In this document: piece after piece, positions 47,461 to 60,732 of the stretch
Layout: the number at the start of each line of letters is the position of its first letter
How positions within the stretch are numbered: position 1 is the stretch's first letter
DNA from: Lichenostomus cassidix
Taxonomy: Eukaryota > Chordata > Aves > Passeriformes > Meliphagidae
Direction: 5' to 3'
NCBI GenBank assembly: GCA_008360975.2
Contig: CM039179.1
Location: 56,086,666-56,150,665 of the forward strand
DNA: 64,000 nucleotides
The notes under the pieces: model-generated
What the model saw: only the letters and a program-made list of their open reading frames with translations
Database searches by the model: none
What the model was told of the DNA's origin: nothing
Translations under genes and position numbers: made by a program

Positions 47461-50400
47461 TGACATATGCTGAAATGAGACTATATAGTTGCTCTCCTTG
47501 ATGAAATGAGCTCCGTGTTTCTTATGAGACAAGATTTGAAATAAAGTACATAAATAGAGTGGTAAAAACTCCTTTAATACTTCCTGTCTTCCCTCAGCCA
47601 TATATTTCTCTTGTAGTTATTTTCAATCTACAAATTAATTAAAAGTGCAGCAGGCACAGTATATCTATGAAAGTTGTCTCTCTCCCACACACTGCACTTG
47701 TTTAGAACATAAAGGCTGTAGAAGTGAGTAAGAGCATTTAATATAAAATTGCTTGAATGCATGTGCGTGAGGATTACTGCACACCAGAAAGGGCAATGGT
47801 GCCCTGTGCAATATTACATACCATCATCTATAAAACTCAGGGCTGGAGGGTGCAAATTTTTAATATAGGTTTTATATATTGCAAACTGTATATTACATAC
47901 ATATACATATATTAGTTTATTGCTTGGCCTGCTTTTTCTTCTATTTTCACCATCACAGTATAGCAAGGTATGCATTACAGAGTGTCACAGATCCTCCTTG
48001 TTATGCATAATATGTTATCCTTGCTAAATTAGAAAACAGGAAGCAACAGAGGGCAGCTGGTACTTGCCCTTTACTATAATCTCCCAATAATCTGTTTTAT
48101 CTATCCTGTTCTTCAGTTCTAGTTGTAATGATGATTCAACTTTTTCTCCCCTGACAAATTATTCCATTGTCTAACCTTTTGGACATTTCTGCCTAATGCA
48201 TAGTTTTAATATTTAAGTTTTGAATTTCAGAACATTATTTCAGCTATAATGGTAAATGTGAAAGCCATCTCCTATCAATTAACAACCATCTGGGAGAAAT
48301 GGAATTCAGAAATGAAGCAAAGTGCTGTACAATAATGAATGATGAAGTGAAAAAAACCCCATCAACCAGATGAAATGGGGTTTTTGAGAGTGCTTTCTGG
48401 GACAGAAAGGTGGTGACCTCTTCAAATTTAAAAAAAATGTTTCTTTTATACCTTGATAGTATATGGAATTCATAAATGTCATTCTTATGTGTATCAAAAT
48501 CATTAGTAACTTTCAGGTCTTGCATTGTGTTAAAAAGTAGCAAAGAAAGAGATAATTATTTGGAATTGTACAAGTGTTTGCCTTCAGGGTTTTTTTGAGA
48601 TTCTCAGTGGCTATTGTCTAGATTTTCTGCAGAACACAAATTATTTTGAACATTATCACTTATTAAAAAAAAAAAACCAACAAAACTATCCAATTTATGT
48701 GTTGTCAAAAAGTTCAAGGGACCCAAACACAATGCTAGAAAAATATTGGTGATTGAACAATGGCACAGACAGGTCCCAAATAGTGCTTAAGATCTAGGTA
48801 GGCTTCAGCATATTGTCCCAGGATTTTGTAAAATTCTGTATTACGATGCAGGTAAAGTTTACTGAGTGTCTTGAGCAGATGATAGATCTAGTTTATCAGA
48901 TTTTCTCTTTCATGTACTTCTCGTAAACCCCAAAACTGATAAGTAGCAGGCACTGGAAATATTTACAGCAGTGGCAATTTTTTCTGCCCTTCACGTGGGC
49001 TGAGGAGGGAATGCTGGCACATGGCTATCACCCATGTCAGCCTCCTGGGTGAATTAGTCTGCTCTTTCTGTAGGGACCAAGTGGAGTTTCGGATCTCATA
49101 GGCTCAGGAGATTGCTGCAGTGCTCTGTATTGACTCCTTGTGGAATAGCTGGATAATCCTATTCCCAACTACTTTTTCCTCCTTGAGGATTAGTGAAACA
49201 CAAGAAACTGCACATAACAAGCAGTATAGCTGGTGTTTGGCCTTTATGGCCTTGGCTGTAGGGCCAAGGGATTTCCCATATGAAACATGCTGCCAGGAAG
49301 TATCTAGCCCTAAAAAGGCCTAAAATTTGGCCCTCCATATAGGAAGCTGGAATTCAGTGGCTGTATTTGTACCCTGAACTTAACTCCAAACCCTATAAAA
49401 GAAAACATTAGAAGTGCAGACACACCAAAGCAGCACAGTGTTACTTTGCCCCTGAACAGACAAAAGAATAATAAAAAAAGAAGAAACTTCCAGCTAGCAG
49501 GAACTTTGTTTTTCATTACAAAAGTATTGTAATACATTTCAGCTATAAGGAAATCCTCTTCCAATTTCATGCTACAGTAGTGTCCATAACAAAAATAAAT
49601 GTATGTTACCAACATAGATTAAATAGCTGCTGATTGAATATTACACCTGGGAGAGAGTTCAGCAGATACTTATGGTCTAAATTCTGACTTTTTTTTGCCT
49701 TCAGTCACTGTTTGCCTTCAAACCTCCCTTGCCCCCCCAAAAAGAAAGATTTAATAATCTTGAGAAATCAAAACCAGTACATGTTGCTAAAACTATGACT
49801 CCTTACTTCAGAGAGAGATATGTTATTTCTTTAATGCAACTTTTAATTTATTTTTAATTAATCATATAAAAGTCAATGAAATGTTTTCATATATTTTACA
49901 TAATATGCGAGGAGGTTAAATTCCTTCATGTCAACGTATGCCAGCAAAGTAATTTAATCTGTGTATTGCTGACATAACTGACTATACAGGATTTTGAAAA
50001 GTAAGCAGAGGAGTCATGAAACCAAAGGCACTGGGAGTATTTACCAGCACAGTAGACTTTGACATTTCATTTGATGAATATATCTCATTTTGCATTGCCC
50101 ATTCTTGTAACTCTTGCTTGAACAAAAAATAGTTGGCCAAAAAATAGTTTCACATACAAATACTGTTGTTGCCTACTTTCATATACGAACAAGAATTCAA
50201 ATAATGTATAATTATTTAAATTTATTATTGAAGTTAGTTTATATTCAACTCAACTTGAAATTATAATTTATTAAACTTCAATTAGTATAGAGGTATTGAC
50301 AATACGGTTTTTACCAGGTGAGAATTTCTGTCTAAAAGAATGTTTTAGGCAATCTGAGAAACCCTCTCTCTCTAACTGGACATTTTCTTCACTGTTGAAC

Positions 50401-52745
50401 AAATCAAGCTTGTTTTCTAGTGAAATGGACTAAACCCTGGTGCAAAAAAGCAGTAAAAATGCTCTTCTTTTGAGGGCTGCTTCAATCCTCAGATAACAAT
50501 TTTCTACAACTTCAGGGAATTCACTTCCTTACATGCTGTTAAGAGTAGAGATTTAAATGAATTTTATAAAAATATTGGGGAAAGAAAGTATATTGTCACA
50601 GGGCACTTTGCAAAGAGTATCCTTAATAACCTGATAAAATTATCAACCAGTTGTTTTCCAGGACCACTGAATGTAGACTTCCTCAAAAATTGCTCTTTAC
50701 AAATTGTTACTTCATGCCGAGGTTCACAGCTTCAATGCACTTCTTCCTTGAGGCATTGTTAGACAAAGCTCTTTCCCAGGGAGACCTACAGTAGCACAAA
50801 TTTAAAGACATTGGAGAAAAAAACAACAAAACCCAAAGCAAAACCAAAGCAAACCAACAACACAAAAGCACATTAGCTAAATTGCATGTGTTCCTATAAT
50901 ACAGTAAACAAATAAACTGTCTTCTGCTCCATTTAGAAGTGAATAAAGTCTGTTTGCTTGAGCTTACTCTCAACTGCACTGCTGGGAGGAAGGGAAAGCA
51001 TTCATCTCATGCACAATCAGTTTTACCTTGCACTCATCATCTTAGTTTTTATCTTCTTCCCTGGCTCCACATCACAAGAACATATTGTAAAACTACTTAC
51101 ACATGTTGAAAAAATTGTAGCAGCAGTGTTAGCACTACTCTTACTTTCCTTCTTGTTTGGACAATTATGTTTTTTCTCCCTAGAGAGCTAACTTATTTCA
51201 TTAATATTTTCCTAGATTGCTTGTTGCCTTCGAACTTTGTCTAACAAGATGTATTTAATTTTGTTTAATGAGCTTACCTTTCAGCAACTCATCATGATGT
51301 TGGATTTTATTTTATTATCTAATGCATACTCCCAATATCTCAGCTTCTGTCAAAATAAATGTAATGCACAGTTCCAGATGCAAAGATAAAACCCACTGGG
51401 TTTAACAGGAGAATTGTCAACTTTTCAACAGGTATTTGTCTACTGCTCAAGATTAGAGTCTCCTTTTATTTAAATGAGGCTGTGTTCTCTTATTGACAGT
51501 TGGGGTTTTTTTTTATTATTTCCTCTATCATGTTGTTACTTCTGTGTAAGTAAGGCTTCCCTCAGCCTTAGATAGATTAGATTAAATATACCAAATTTTG
51601 TCTTTGCAGTATTTTAGCTGAAGAATACGCTTTTCAGGACAGCATTTACCTCAGCTAATTTTAAAGCTGATGTTCACTAATGCACATGCAGGTGCCTGCA
51701 GTGTAGATGTCAGTATCTGAGGCATCTGAGCCAGGTCAGGGGAAATGTGTTTCTTGTCTCTGCAGCCTCCCTGCAAGACGCTGCTGCTGTGATAAAAAAT
51801 GATAGTTCTCAAAAACAGACACAATAGCAATTACACACACTGTTTTGGTAGTTCTTGTGGTTATCATCCTGCATTGCTCTCTGTTGCTCCACAAACTATT
51901 GCCCTGTGCATGTGTATCTGCCTGCTACCTCTCTAAATTGTTAAATCCTGCTTATGTCTTCCAGCTGCAATTCTGCCAGCTTCTCTCTCTGCAGTGACCA
52001 GGTTGTTCATCCTTTCCACTGTGCTTTGCTAACACACCTTACCCTCTTTTAGAGTAAACCATCTAGTTAGCAAGAAAACAAGAGGGGGAAGCCCTGCCTA
52101 GCCTAGCATACAGAACTGAAATATTTCTTAGCTTTCTCACTCTGTTTGCTTTACCCCTGTCAGAGCAGATTGCTATGCAGACGGACACAGTCACATTTGA
52201 AGTGACAGATTTATGTCTAAAACATGTAACAGAGAGTGTCAGGAACCAAACTTGGGCCTTGATTCCATATGGCATATATAGATGGCTTCCATCAGCTCAG
52301 CATAGAGAAAACCCCTCCTATGGTAGGTCTGTATTCAACAGAGCTGTTTGAAATTTCCAGGGACAGATGCAGGCAAAGACCTGACCCTTAATCAATACCC
52401 AAGGATCAGGCTCAGAATCTGTCTCTCTTTATTGATCCACAGTGTGCCAAACCCTAGTCCCATTTTGCAAAATGTGCCTTCAGAAGCAATCCAGGCATGT
52501 GCTGATTCTGATCCTAATGTTTTCAATGCATGCAGTGCACACATGCTGTGTGTGCACAGACACAGTATTAAGCATATCCTGGGTTACTAAAATTCACACG
52601 GGAATATTGAAGAGCTGCTCTTACTATATAAGCAGGCCTGGTTAGCATCTAAAGATCTAGGCAACAGGAGAGGTAACCTTCCCTTTTTCAGAGCAAAAAT
52701 TCCCCAGGAGGCACTTTCAACATCATGGAAATTGCATAAAAACTT
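47461..52745. other. Unique non-coding stretch
   Basis: AT-rich DNA, with an A/C-rich low-complexity patch at about 50818-50870. No gene or repeat family is recognised. Confidence 0.5.
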
Positions 52746-52860
52746 AGAATGGATTGGATTGGATTGGAGGGAGCTCAAGGAATATCTATTTCCAATCCCC
52801 CTGCCACAGGCAAGGACACTTTTCACTAGACCAAGGTGCTTGAACTGCCAGTTGCAATTC
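52746..52860 (-). mobile_element. CR1 LINE, short 3' fragment, minus strand
   Basis: AGAATGGATTGGATTGGATT corresponds to the CR1 antisense start, with local GGATT expansion (about three units). TCCAATCCCCCTGCCACAGG, CAAGGACAC and TTCACTAGACCAAGGTGCTT then follow the CR1 order. Confidence 0.85.
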
Positions 52861-53280
52861 TTTTCAGGAACCCTCAACTAGAGCCACAGTCCCTCTCTCT
52901 AGCAAGGGCTCCTCATTCTGCTGTGAGGGACTTTACTGTTGCCAGAATAAAAGGTGTTAGTGCACTTGTGGTCATCTCAGGTTAGGAACAATGCCTTATT
53001 AGCAGTAATAGGTCTTGCCATGTGCAATATTTTGCATAGCCCCTTGGCTTGGTTTTGAAGGTGTCTCATTACTCCATTATGTTTGCAGTGTGGATAACTC
53101 AGACACATGGCCCACAGCATGCAAATATCTCAGAAATAATCTTAAGCACTTTGTGTAATTTCAGCTTGTTGTGTTGTTGGAGTGTTTTTTAATTATTTGA
53201 TTCCAAATTTCCTTAGACCTAGTAAGTGTTTAAGAGTTTCAGAGTTTTAAACTGTAATTCACCATAGATTGTGGAAATGC
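52861..53280. other. Unique spacer between CR1 fragments
   Basis: Nothing recognised. Confidence 0.45.
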
Positions 53281-53525
53281 AGAATCATAGAACTCTTTGT
53301 GTTGGAAATGACCTCAAAAATCACCTAGTTCCAAAGCCTGTAGCACAGGTAGAGATACCTTCCATTAGACCAGGATGCTCAGAACTCCATCCAGCCTGGC
53401 CTTTAACACTTCCAGGAATGGGGCATCCATCACTTCTCTGGGCAACTTGTTCCAGTGCTTCACCATCCCCACAGTAAAGAATTTCTTTCTAATATTCAAT
53501 CTAAACCTATCCTCTCTCAGTTTTG
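53281..53525 (-). mobile_element. CR1 LINE, 3' fragment, minus strand
   Basis: AGAATCATAGAACTC, CCTTCCATTAGACCAGGATG, GGAATGGGGCATCCATCA, TCTCTGGGCAACTTGTTCCA and AGTAAAGAATTTCTTTCTAA run in consensus order. It keeps the block missing from the copy at 45332. Confidence 0.9.
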
Positions 53526-56500
53526 TTATAAAATAAAAGGTGATAATGTATTTATCTCCAAGGGCTTATGATGATTGATAAACCACACTGATAAATGTGA
53601 AAAGAATGCATGAAAATATTAAGAGGTGCAATGTATTTAAAGTGGTAAAAATGTTAGATTAAAAAAATGGGAAAGGGAAAAACTTGATTGTCAGTTGAAA
53701 AGTGTGAAGAAACAAAAGCATGAGCATAATCTCCTTCCCTGTGCAGTTTAACAGCTGACTTTTGGATACCACATCTACTAAGCAATGAACTAAAAGTTAA
53801 GCTACATTAAGTGTGACTCCTTTAACCCAACTTCACATGTCCAAGCCTGACATAATGATCCCAGATTTCCTTCAAAAAGAATAATGATTCTCAGACTGCA
53901 CTTCATTATATTCTCAAAAATATATGTAAACCAGACCAGCTGAATTACTGTCAGGTTGCCTGAGAAAACTGTTATTGGGGAATGAGTCAAAAAATCATGT
54001 TTTTTCTACTAGCTGGACTGCAAAATTAAAATGGAGGAAGATCATCTAAAAAGAAGGCTGTGGAAATCTCCACAGTTAGGGCAGGGGAGAGTGAATGACC
54101 CCAGGAACTGAGGAAAAATGACTATTTAGCATTACCAAGAGAAACACAAAGACAGAAATATTTTAAGGAAAGTGATGTTCCAATTACAGAAGGAAGTGAA
54201 GATTTTGGGAGAATGTGGTTTACATTTTTAAGCTGCCCAGAGAAATGGTCTTTGAAACCCAGATAATGGATGGGAAATGTGCTACTAACCAAAAACACAA
54301 GGCAGAAGATTGGTTTGACAGTATACTAATGTGACTGATGTGGTGCTTTTTTAATTATTTTTTTTATTTGACCACTGCTTATGGAATGTATGTGTTTTCA
54401 TTTGCTCTGATTTTTTAAAAAGCTGTTCTTGAGAAGTGAGAATAAATACTGCTTGTTTATTCTGTCTTGTCTAAGTAGAAGACCACAGGAATGAGAGACT
54501 GTGCCAGCACTAAGAGCACATGGACATGTAAATCTAGTTAGGCTGTTTTAATTTGTATTCAAAAGTAACCTTAGCTACTCATAGTTCTTTTGACAGTTTT
54601 AGTATGCATATTTTGAGAAAAAGGTACAGGTGGAATCACTTCAAAGTTCTAACCAAAGCCTGTAGCAAACTGCCTATGCTGGTTTTAATCTGGCTCATAA
54701 TAAAAATACAATTTTTTTTTAAAAAACCACCAACCTACCAAAAAACAACCAAAACCAAACCCCGCCATGCACTTCAAAATCCTGAGTATCCTATTGGAAA
54801 CAGACAATCCTATAAACTCATTTTTTAATTTATTTTTAAATACTCTACACTGCTATGTGGAACTTAGCAGTAGAAACTATGCACTCCTTGAATGGAGATA
54901 AGCACATATAATAATTTTACAGACTGACACTTGTGAGTACAGCTTATTCTTTATGCTTAAGTGTCTACAGAAGAATAGCAAAGTAGAGCCTCAAGAATAA
55001 TTTCTCCTGCTCTACAACAGTGTCATATGTATATAAATTCCAGAGTGGAACTTTTCAAAATGCATTGTACTGGGAGTTAATTTGATTTATTTACAATTAC
55101 TCTCTGCATGCTCCTAAATCTCTCGCTTTATGACTTAGTAGAGAAGCTTTCTTTTTTATATTTCTATTGAGTATTATCTTGGGCTTCATTAAATCTTATC
55201 TCACTAAATTATTGCAGACAAAGTTTCAGATATCTAGATGCATCTTCATTTGTTTTTGCTCAAATACCCCACTTGCTAGAGGGTTAAAATTGGAATATTT
55301 TGGGGCATAGTCAGTTCTGGATGTGTTTATTAATTCAGTTCTGAGCCTTGCCAGACCACAGTTGTGCTGGACCTCTTCAAATAAGTATAAAATATGAATT
55401 AGTTTAAAGAAAAAAAAATCACTTTTGGAATAGTTTATTCATAGATCTTCTACAAAATCAGAAGGGCTATAAGAAGACTTTAAAGCATGATGTGTAGTTT
55501 GTGTAGTAAAATCTTCCAGGCATGCTATAACTTAGGTAACATACATACATCATTAAAACAATCAGTATTTTGCATAAATCATTATGTCTTCCTGTATCCA
55601 GAGACACTGTTCTCTTTTTCCATATAAAATAATATAATTTAATTACAGGTGAACATAAGTCCCCTTCACTTCTTTTCAAATACAAAGAAAGATATATTAT
55701 TACAGGTAGTGCTGGTGGTGCACTATGTATTTTAGATGAGATGGCATGACCACCCACCCTTAATGGGAAGGGCCTCTACAAGTGGTAGTATAGATATCTT
55801 GCTTGCGATAGGAGAAAACATATTTTATAAGTGCTGGTAAGTACAGATTTACACCCATAATCTAGAGCAGAACTGGTACTGGTCATTGGTCTAAGATGAA
55901 GCTGTATTGTTGTTCCATGATGGGTCCTCACTGTGAAATGGGAAGAGGTGTCCAGGACTGTGGAGACACAGGCTGGTAAGTCCACAATGTGCAACACCAT
56001 GTGATATGCATTCCAAAATTCAGGTCCAGCTTCAGCCCAGATCCAGCCTAGACCAAACTAAAGTTTAGCAGATGTGACACAGAGTCAAGCTGCAGTTTGG
56101 CAAAGTTAATATATCATAGCTTCTTTTGACAGAATTAATTTTTCTTTTTTTTGGATGCTGTGCCACATGTCAAACTAGTGGGTCTCAGCTTGGTGCTACT
56201 CTATAGAGAATGACTACCAAAAACCTCTGCTAGGTCCTCATTTGCCATATTTCATTTTAGACACTTGGCATATGTTACTTGAGTATAAGAATTATTTTCA
56301 CAATATGTACCAGTTCTAAATTTTTATCCCTGGTGCCTGTTTTGAGTACTACCTCCTTCTGAACCCCTATCCTTTTTTCCATGACTGGTAAATGGTGTTT
56401 TTCTATTTTTTGGCAGTGCTCATACACCCACTGTGGGCCAACATAAGTTAGGAAAAGGTCAGTAAAATAATTTAGCAAATGCAATTGCAACCTCCTGAAT

Positions 56501-57179
56501 TAAATATTTTATTCATAATCTCTAGAGTGCTATAGAAACATGACATTTTCTGCCAATGCATTAAATTTCTATACATACAAATATAGATATACCCACAGAT
56601 GCTGAATAATTGCAGTGCATAAACATGAACTAAATTTATGTTTTATATAGCTGTTTGATCTTTTAAAGGTTTTTTTTAAGTTTTGTATTATTTTTTTCAT
56701 TTTGATGAAGTTTTTATTTTACATTCTTCCCATCTTTCAAACACTTTTGTCTCTTTTGGAAGCCCAAGATTAATTAGTTGATTCTCTCTTCTTTTCTAAT
56801 TCCATCTACAGTTCAGAGGCACGTAAAACCACAAAGCAAGATAATAACCAATAAATGGAATAATTAATTCAATGCACTGAAACTAATTTTAATTTATATT
56901 TCTCAAAGATTCTCACTAGGGAATGGAGAACCTGGAGTTCTAGGGACTGGGCTGCTCCAGTTCTGGTTGTTTTGAATATGTTGTGGACAGAAACTGTTTC
57001 TGTAAAATTGGAAATTATGACAGCTAAAATCAGAGGGGAAATTAAAAACCAAAAAAATTTAAAAATTAGAAAGAAGTAGGAAAAAGTTAAGAATTATTTC
57101 AATCATAACCTATCTCTTTTAATCAAAACTATTTAGTTTGCCTCACAAAGACAGATAAATATCTAAATCCCTGATGTTG
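53526..57179. other. Unique non-coding stretch
   Basis: AT-rich DNA with an A/C-rich patch at about 54720-54765. No gene or repeat family is recognised. Confidence 0.5.
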
Positions 57180-57625
57180 TACAGGCTGATGACCTCTTCT
57201 CACAGCTTCACTACTTGGTGACACAGACCCTTACCATGGCTTATGTCCTGCAGACAAGTAGCCCATCATCACTGGCCCCAAGATGTGTGGGAAGCACCAG
57301 GAATCTCTGCTGCACTGTGCTTGCAGAGCTGCATCTGCCTGCAGGAGCTGCAGTCTCATTAGGGTCTGTGATGTGCCATGGTGGTGGCTACAGTGGGCGC
57401 TGGGGACTGTGCCTGTGGCTCACCTTGTGTGTTTCTGATGCCAGAGCTACCCGGAAAATGTAGCCTCCATAGTTATCTCTTCCTAGCAGGCATGCTAAAA
57501 AGTTTCTTGAAGAGTTCCCTTGGTCTCTGGACCAAACTAGATGGCCCAAAACCTCTTTGCTGGATCAAGAGTTCCCTCATGAGTATTCTCCTACAGTCCC
57601 TGCTGTCCCACTGCTCCTGCTAATA
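57180..57625. other. Anonymous GC-elevated block
   Basis: About 440 bp with clearly higher G+C than its flanks, rich in CTGCA and GCTGCA words. Open frames cross it on the plus strand (57215-57463 and 57378-57623) without a recognisable product. It could be an old unrecognised repeat or a conserved element. Confidence 0.3.
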
Positions 57626-60312
57626 ACTAAACAAACCCATATCCTTGAAAAATTGGTCAGTTTAGTAAGAAAACTGATCTGCTCATTAACCTGTAAGAAA
57701 TTAAGACCAAAGAAATCAACATTTTAGGATCAAAGAAATAATAAGCTTCATGACAAATGTGAATGAAATGTGTCTTGAGAAAAACAAATTCTCACTCCTC
57801 TTTAGTGTACACATTTCTTCCTAGCCCCCCAAAATCAGCAAACAGTAAGCACACGTTTAATTTTTAGGATGAACTTTAATTATCTAGTTTAGTTCTTGAA
57901 ACCTGATTACGTATATATATGTATTCTTTTTTTCACCATCTGAATCTGCCTAAAAAAATTCATTTTAGTACTTAATATTTTCCTAAGTATTGGATAGATG
58001 CTTTATTTTCCCATCCTTTCCCATGATACACATTAGTATCCATGTCACAATGTTAGTGTTTGGAGATGATTACAAGAAAAACCCACTAGATACTACTTTT
58101 TGTCCTGTGCTTTATTTAATGAAATGGATTTAAATATACACATGCTTTAAGTACAAATCAAACAAACAAGCACTCAGTAAAGAACCCCACTTATATGTCA
58201 GAAAGGGTAAATCTTTAATGACCAGAATCACTGAAATTTCCTTTAATGTTTTCTGGCCCAATTTTCAATTAAATTGCAGTACATTATTAATGCCATGGAA
58301 GGGACAGCGAAGACAGCAAATAAAAAGTTCAAAATGAGGCTCCATATCTAATAACCAACTGTGACAAAAGTACCACAATACAAAACTTCATTGTAATTAT
58401 TCCATTGCACATAACAAAGTAACTAGTGGAGCATAAAGCTAACAATTATTGTGTGTTGATAGTTCAAGCACAGTATGCTTTTAAAATGCTATCAAACAGT
58501 AGCAAGCTATGCCAGAAAGCACAGCCTCACCCAATAGCTTTATGCAAAATACAGACACTTACCAGGTCTTAAAGTCTAGTACAAAGTACTATAATGTGTT
58601 CCTAGGATTCATATTATGCTGTAAAATCCAACGAAAAAGCCCTTGCAAACAAACAAACAAAATTTCCTCATTTGCCTGCTAAGTATTTCTGAAACATTCT
58701 TTTAAAGCTTTTAAAGTAATACTGTTCCATGTGATCCCTTTTTTGGATAAGCTTTACAGCCTTTATGTGGGTCGTTTCTGTTTCTTCTTTATTGGCAAGA
58801 ACATCTTGCCAAATCAAGGTTTTTCCATTTGTCTTTTCAACAATGCTAGCATATTTTTGGTGCCCCTTGACACAGAAACATAGTATACACTGCAGTTGTG
58901 TTCATTGGATTTAGAAAGTGAAATAAAGCAGTTTATTCTCTGGAAGAAAACCAAGTTAAATCAGGGTCTAGAAAGAAAAGAAAAAGTGAGGCCTTCACCT
59001 CAAAATGAGCAACCGTCTTATGCTCTGAAGAATCCCGAAGGATTATTTTCATGATAGCTGTTTACTGTTCTTTTTGCTGCTGGGTTAACATGGTGGAGTG
59101 CTTTCTCCAGACACTGAAATTGGCTTCAAGCCTATTATTCACACCTTTTAGAATGAAAGAAAAAAAGGAAAGATGCTTTAATGTAGACAGTTCTTTCCTT
59201 TGCTGAGTCTATTAATTTACCTATTATATACATTGGTTATGTAACTTTTAGCAACTGCCATTTACTCACCTTTTAGCTGGATCTGCTCTTATGACTTACA
59301 AAATTGTTAGTCTGTGGCTTAGCAAGAGCAAATGTGCAACTGGAATCAGATTAGCATGTTTAAAGGCATTTAACACATTATGTAAAGAGATCACTATTGT
59401 TGAATTAAGCAGTGTGGGAACTTCCAAAAAATGATCAACCAGTAAGTTTTGGAACAAAAGTGGCAGTAAGACAACAAATTTCTACATTGAATTCCAGATT
59501 TCCAGCAAGCTGGAAGTTCCAGTTGGAGATTTTGAGTAAAAACTAACAAAATATTTCATAATCATATTTACTCTGGATGTGAAAACTACAAAGGCTCATG
59601 ACCCAGTGGTCAGCTTCTAAATTTGTTTTATTCTTTAAAGTCTGTAGGTCCAGTATATCCCAAACAACCATATTTGCCCCTCAGTATTTTCTGGATTTGC
59701 GGAGAGGTTAAGGCTGCAAACACGAAGTCTCTCTGCCCTGCCACGTTGTCCCAAACCTCTGCTCAAAATTACAGGAGTATCTGTCTTTCTCAAATTACAG
59801 CTCCCAGTATTTAGCTGCCTGAAGAGAACCACACATTTTAATGGGACTGGAATTTCCAGTATTGCTGTATATCTATGAGAAGCTTCAGAGTATAGTGATA
59901 TTTTGGCAGAGGCAGAGTGGAGAAACTTGTATTATAAGCTGTTCATGCTGTAGCTGTCCTGTGAATATATAGAGGTTGTCAACCACCAAGGTTGCTGTGT
60001 TTTTCAGCAGTCACTCAGTGCCAAGCAGCATGATAGAGGATTGCTACATTCGGCATCTGAGTCCTAGGCGATCCATACTGTATAACAGGAGTTCCTGAAT
60101 AATATAACAAGACAGCAGATGACAGTGACTTCTTCGGTTTGGCTCATCTTAGCCTCTTACAGCTTCAGTTGCCCACATCCTTCTTTCTCTGCCAAATGTG
60201 ACTGTAATAACAACATAAACATAATGTAAAATTTTGAATTTTATAAGCAGGCGAGTAATTAAGCTAATTATGTCCATCTAGTTTTAGAATTGCTAGGTGC
60301 TACTGCAGAGCC
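57626..60312. other. Unique non-coding stretch
   Basis: It contains a perfect palindromic stem at 58792-58812. No gene or repeat family is recognised. Confidence 0.5.
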
Positions 60313-60652
60313 TAGTGGGTCTCTGAGACATTAGCATCATTGTTACCAGATGGAAATAAATCTTTCCTTTCTGTCTGAGACTCCAAGCCCAGTCTCTGGG
60401 GGCTCATCTGCTCAGCCTGCTGTGGCTGTAGTTTCTTTGAGACATTTTTGGGAGACACAGCCAATTCGATGCCATTTATCTCTCTCTTTTCTGGGATCTG
60501 GAGAAGTTGTTGCATATTGCTTCACAGTATATGCCATTTGGAGTGACAGCCTCATAAGACAAGGAGGATACCTCTTGTGGTATTGCCTCTGTGACCATTG
60601 TTTCCTCTGTGGTGTACACAGCTTCATTTTTGTGAAGATTCAGCAAATACAG
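60313..60652 (-). pseudogene. Candidate exon or gene relic with a frameshift, product unrecognised
   Basis: On the minus strand one frame is open from 60732 down to 60476. It gives a hydrophilic, protein-like segment with spaced tyrosines, including an ITIM-like L-S-Y-E-A-V. At a (TC)4 tract on the plus strand (60479-60486) the frame runs into a stop. The frame that would follow if one dinucleotide unit were missing stays open to a TAG near 60313, with a K/Q/E/S-rich composition. A slip in the dinucleotide tract would explain the break. I recognise no family and see no convincing splice acceptor or polyadenylation signal. A chance pair of open frames remains quite possible. Confidence 0.18.
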
Positions 60653-60732
60653 TAAGATCAAATCATACCAATGCTGTTTTCTTGGGGTTGTTTCTTTTTC
60701 CTTGCCCTTTCCCTCTACATATGCAAATTCCC

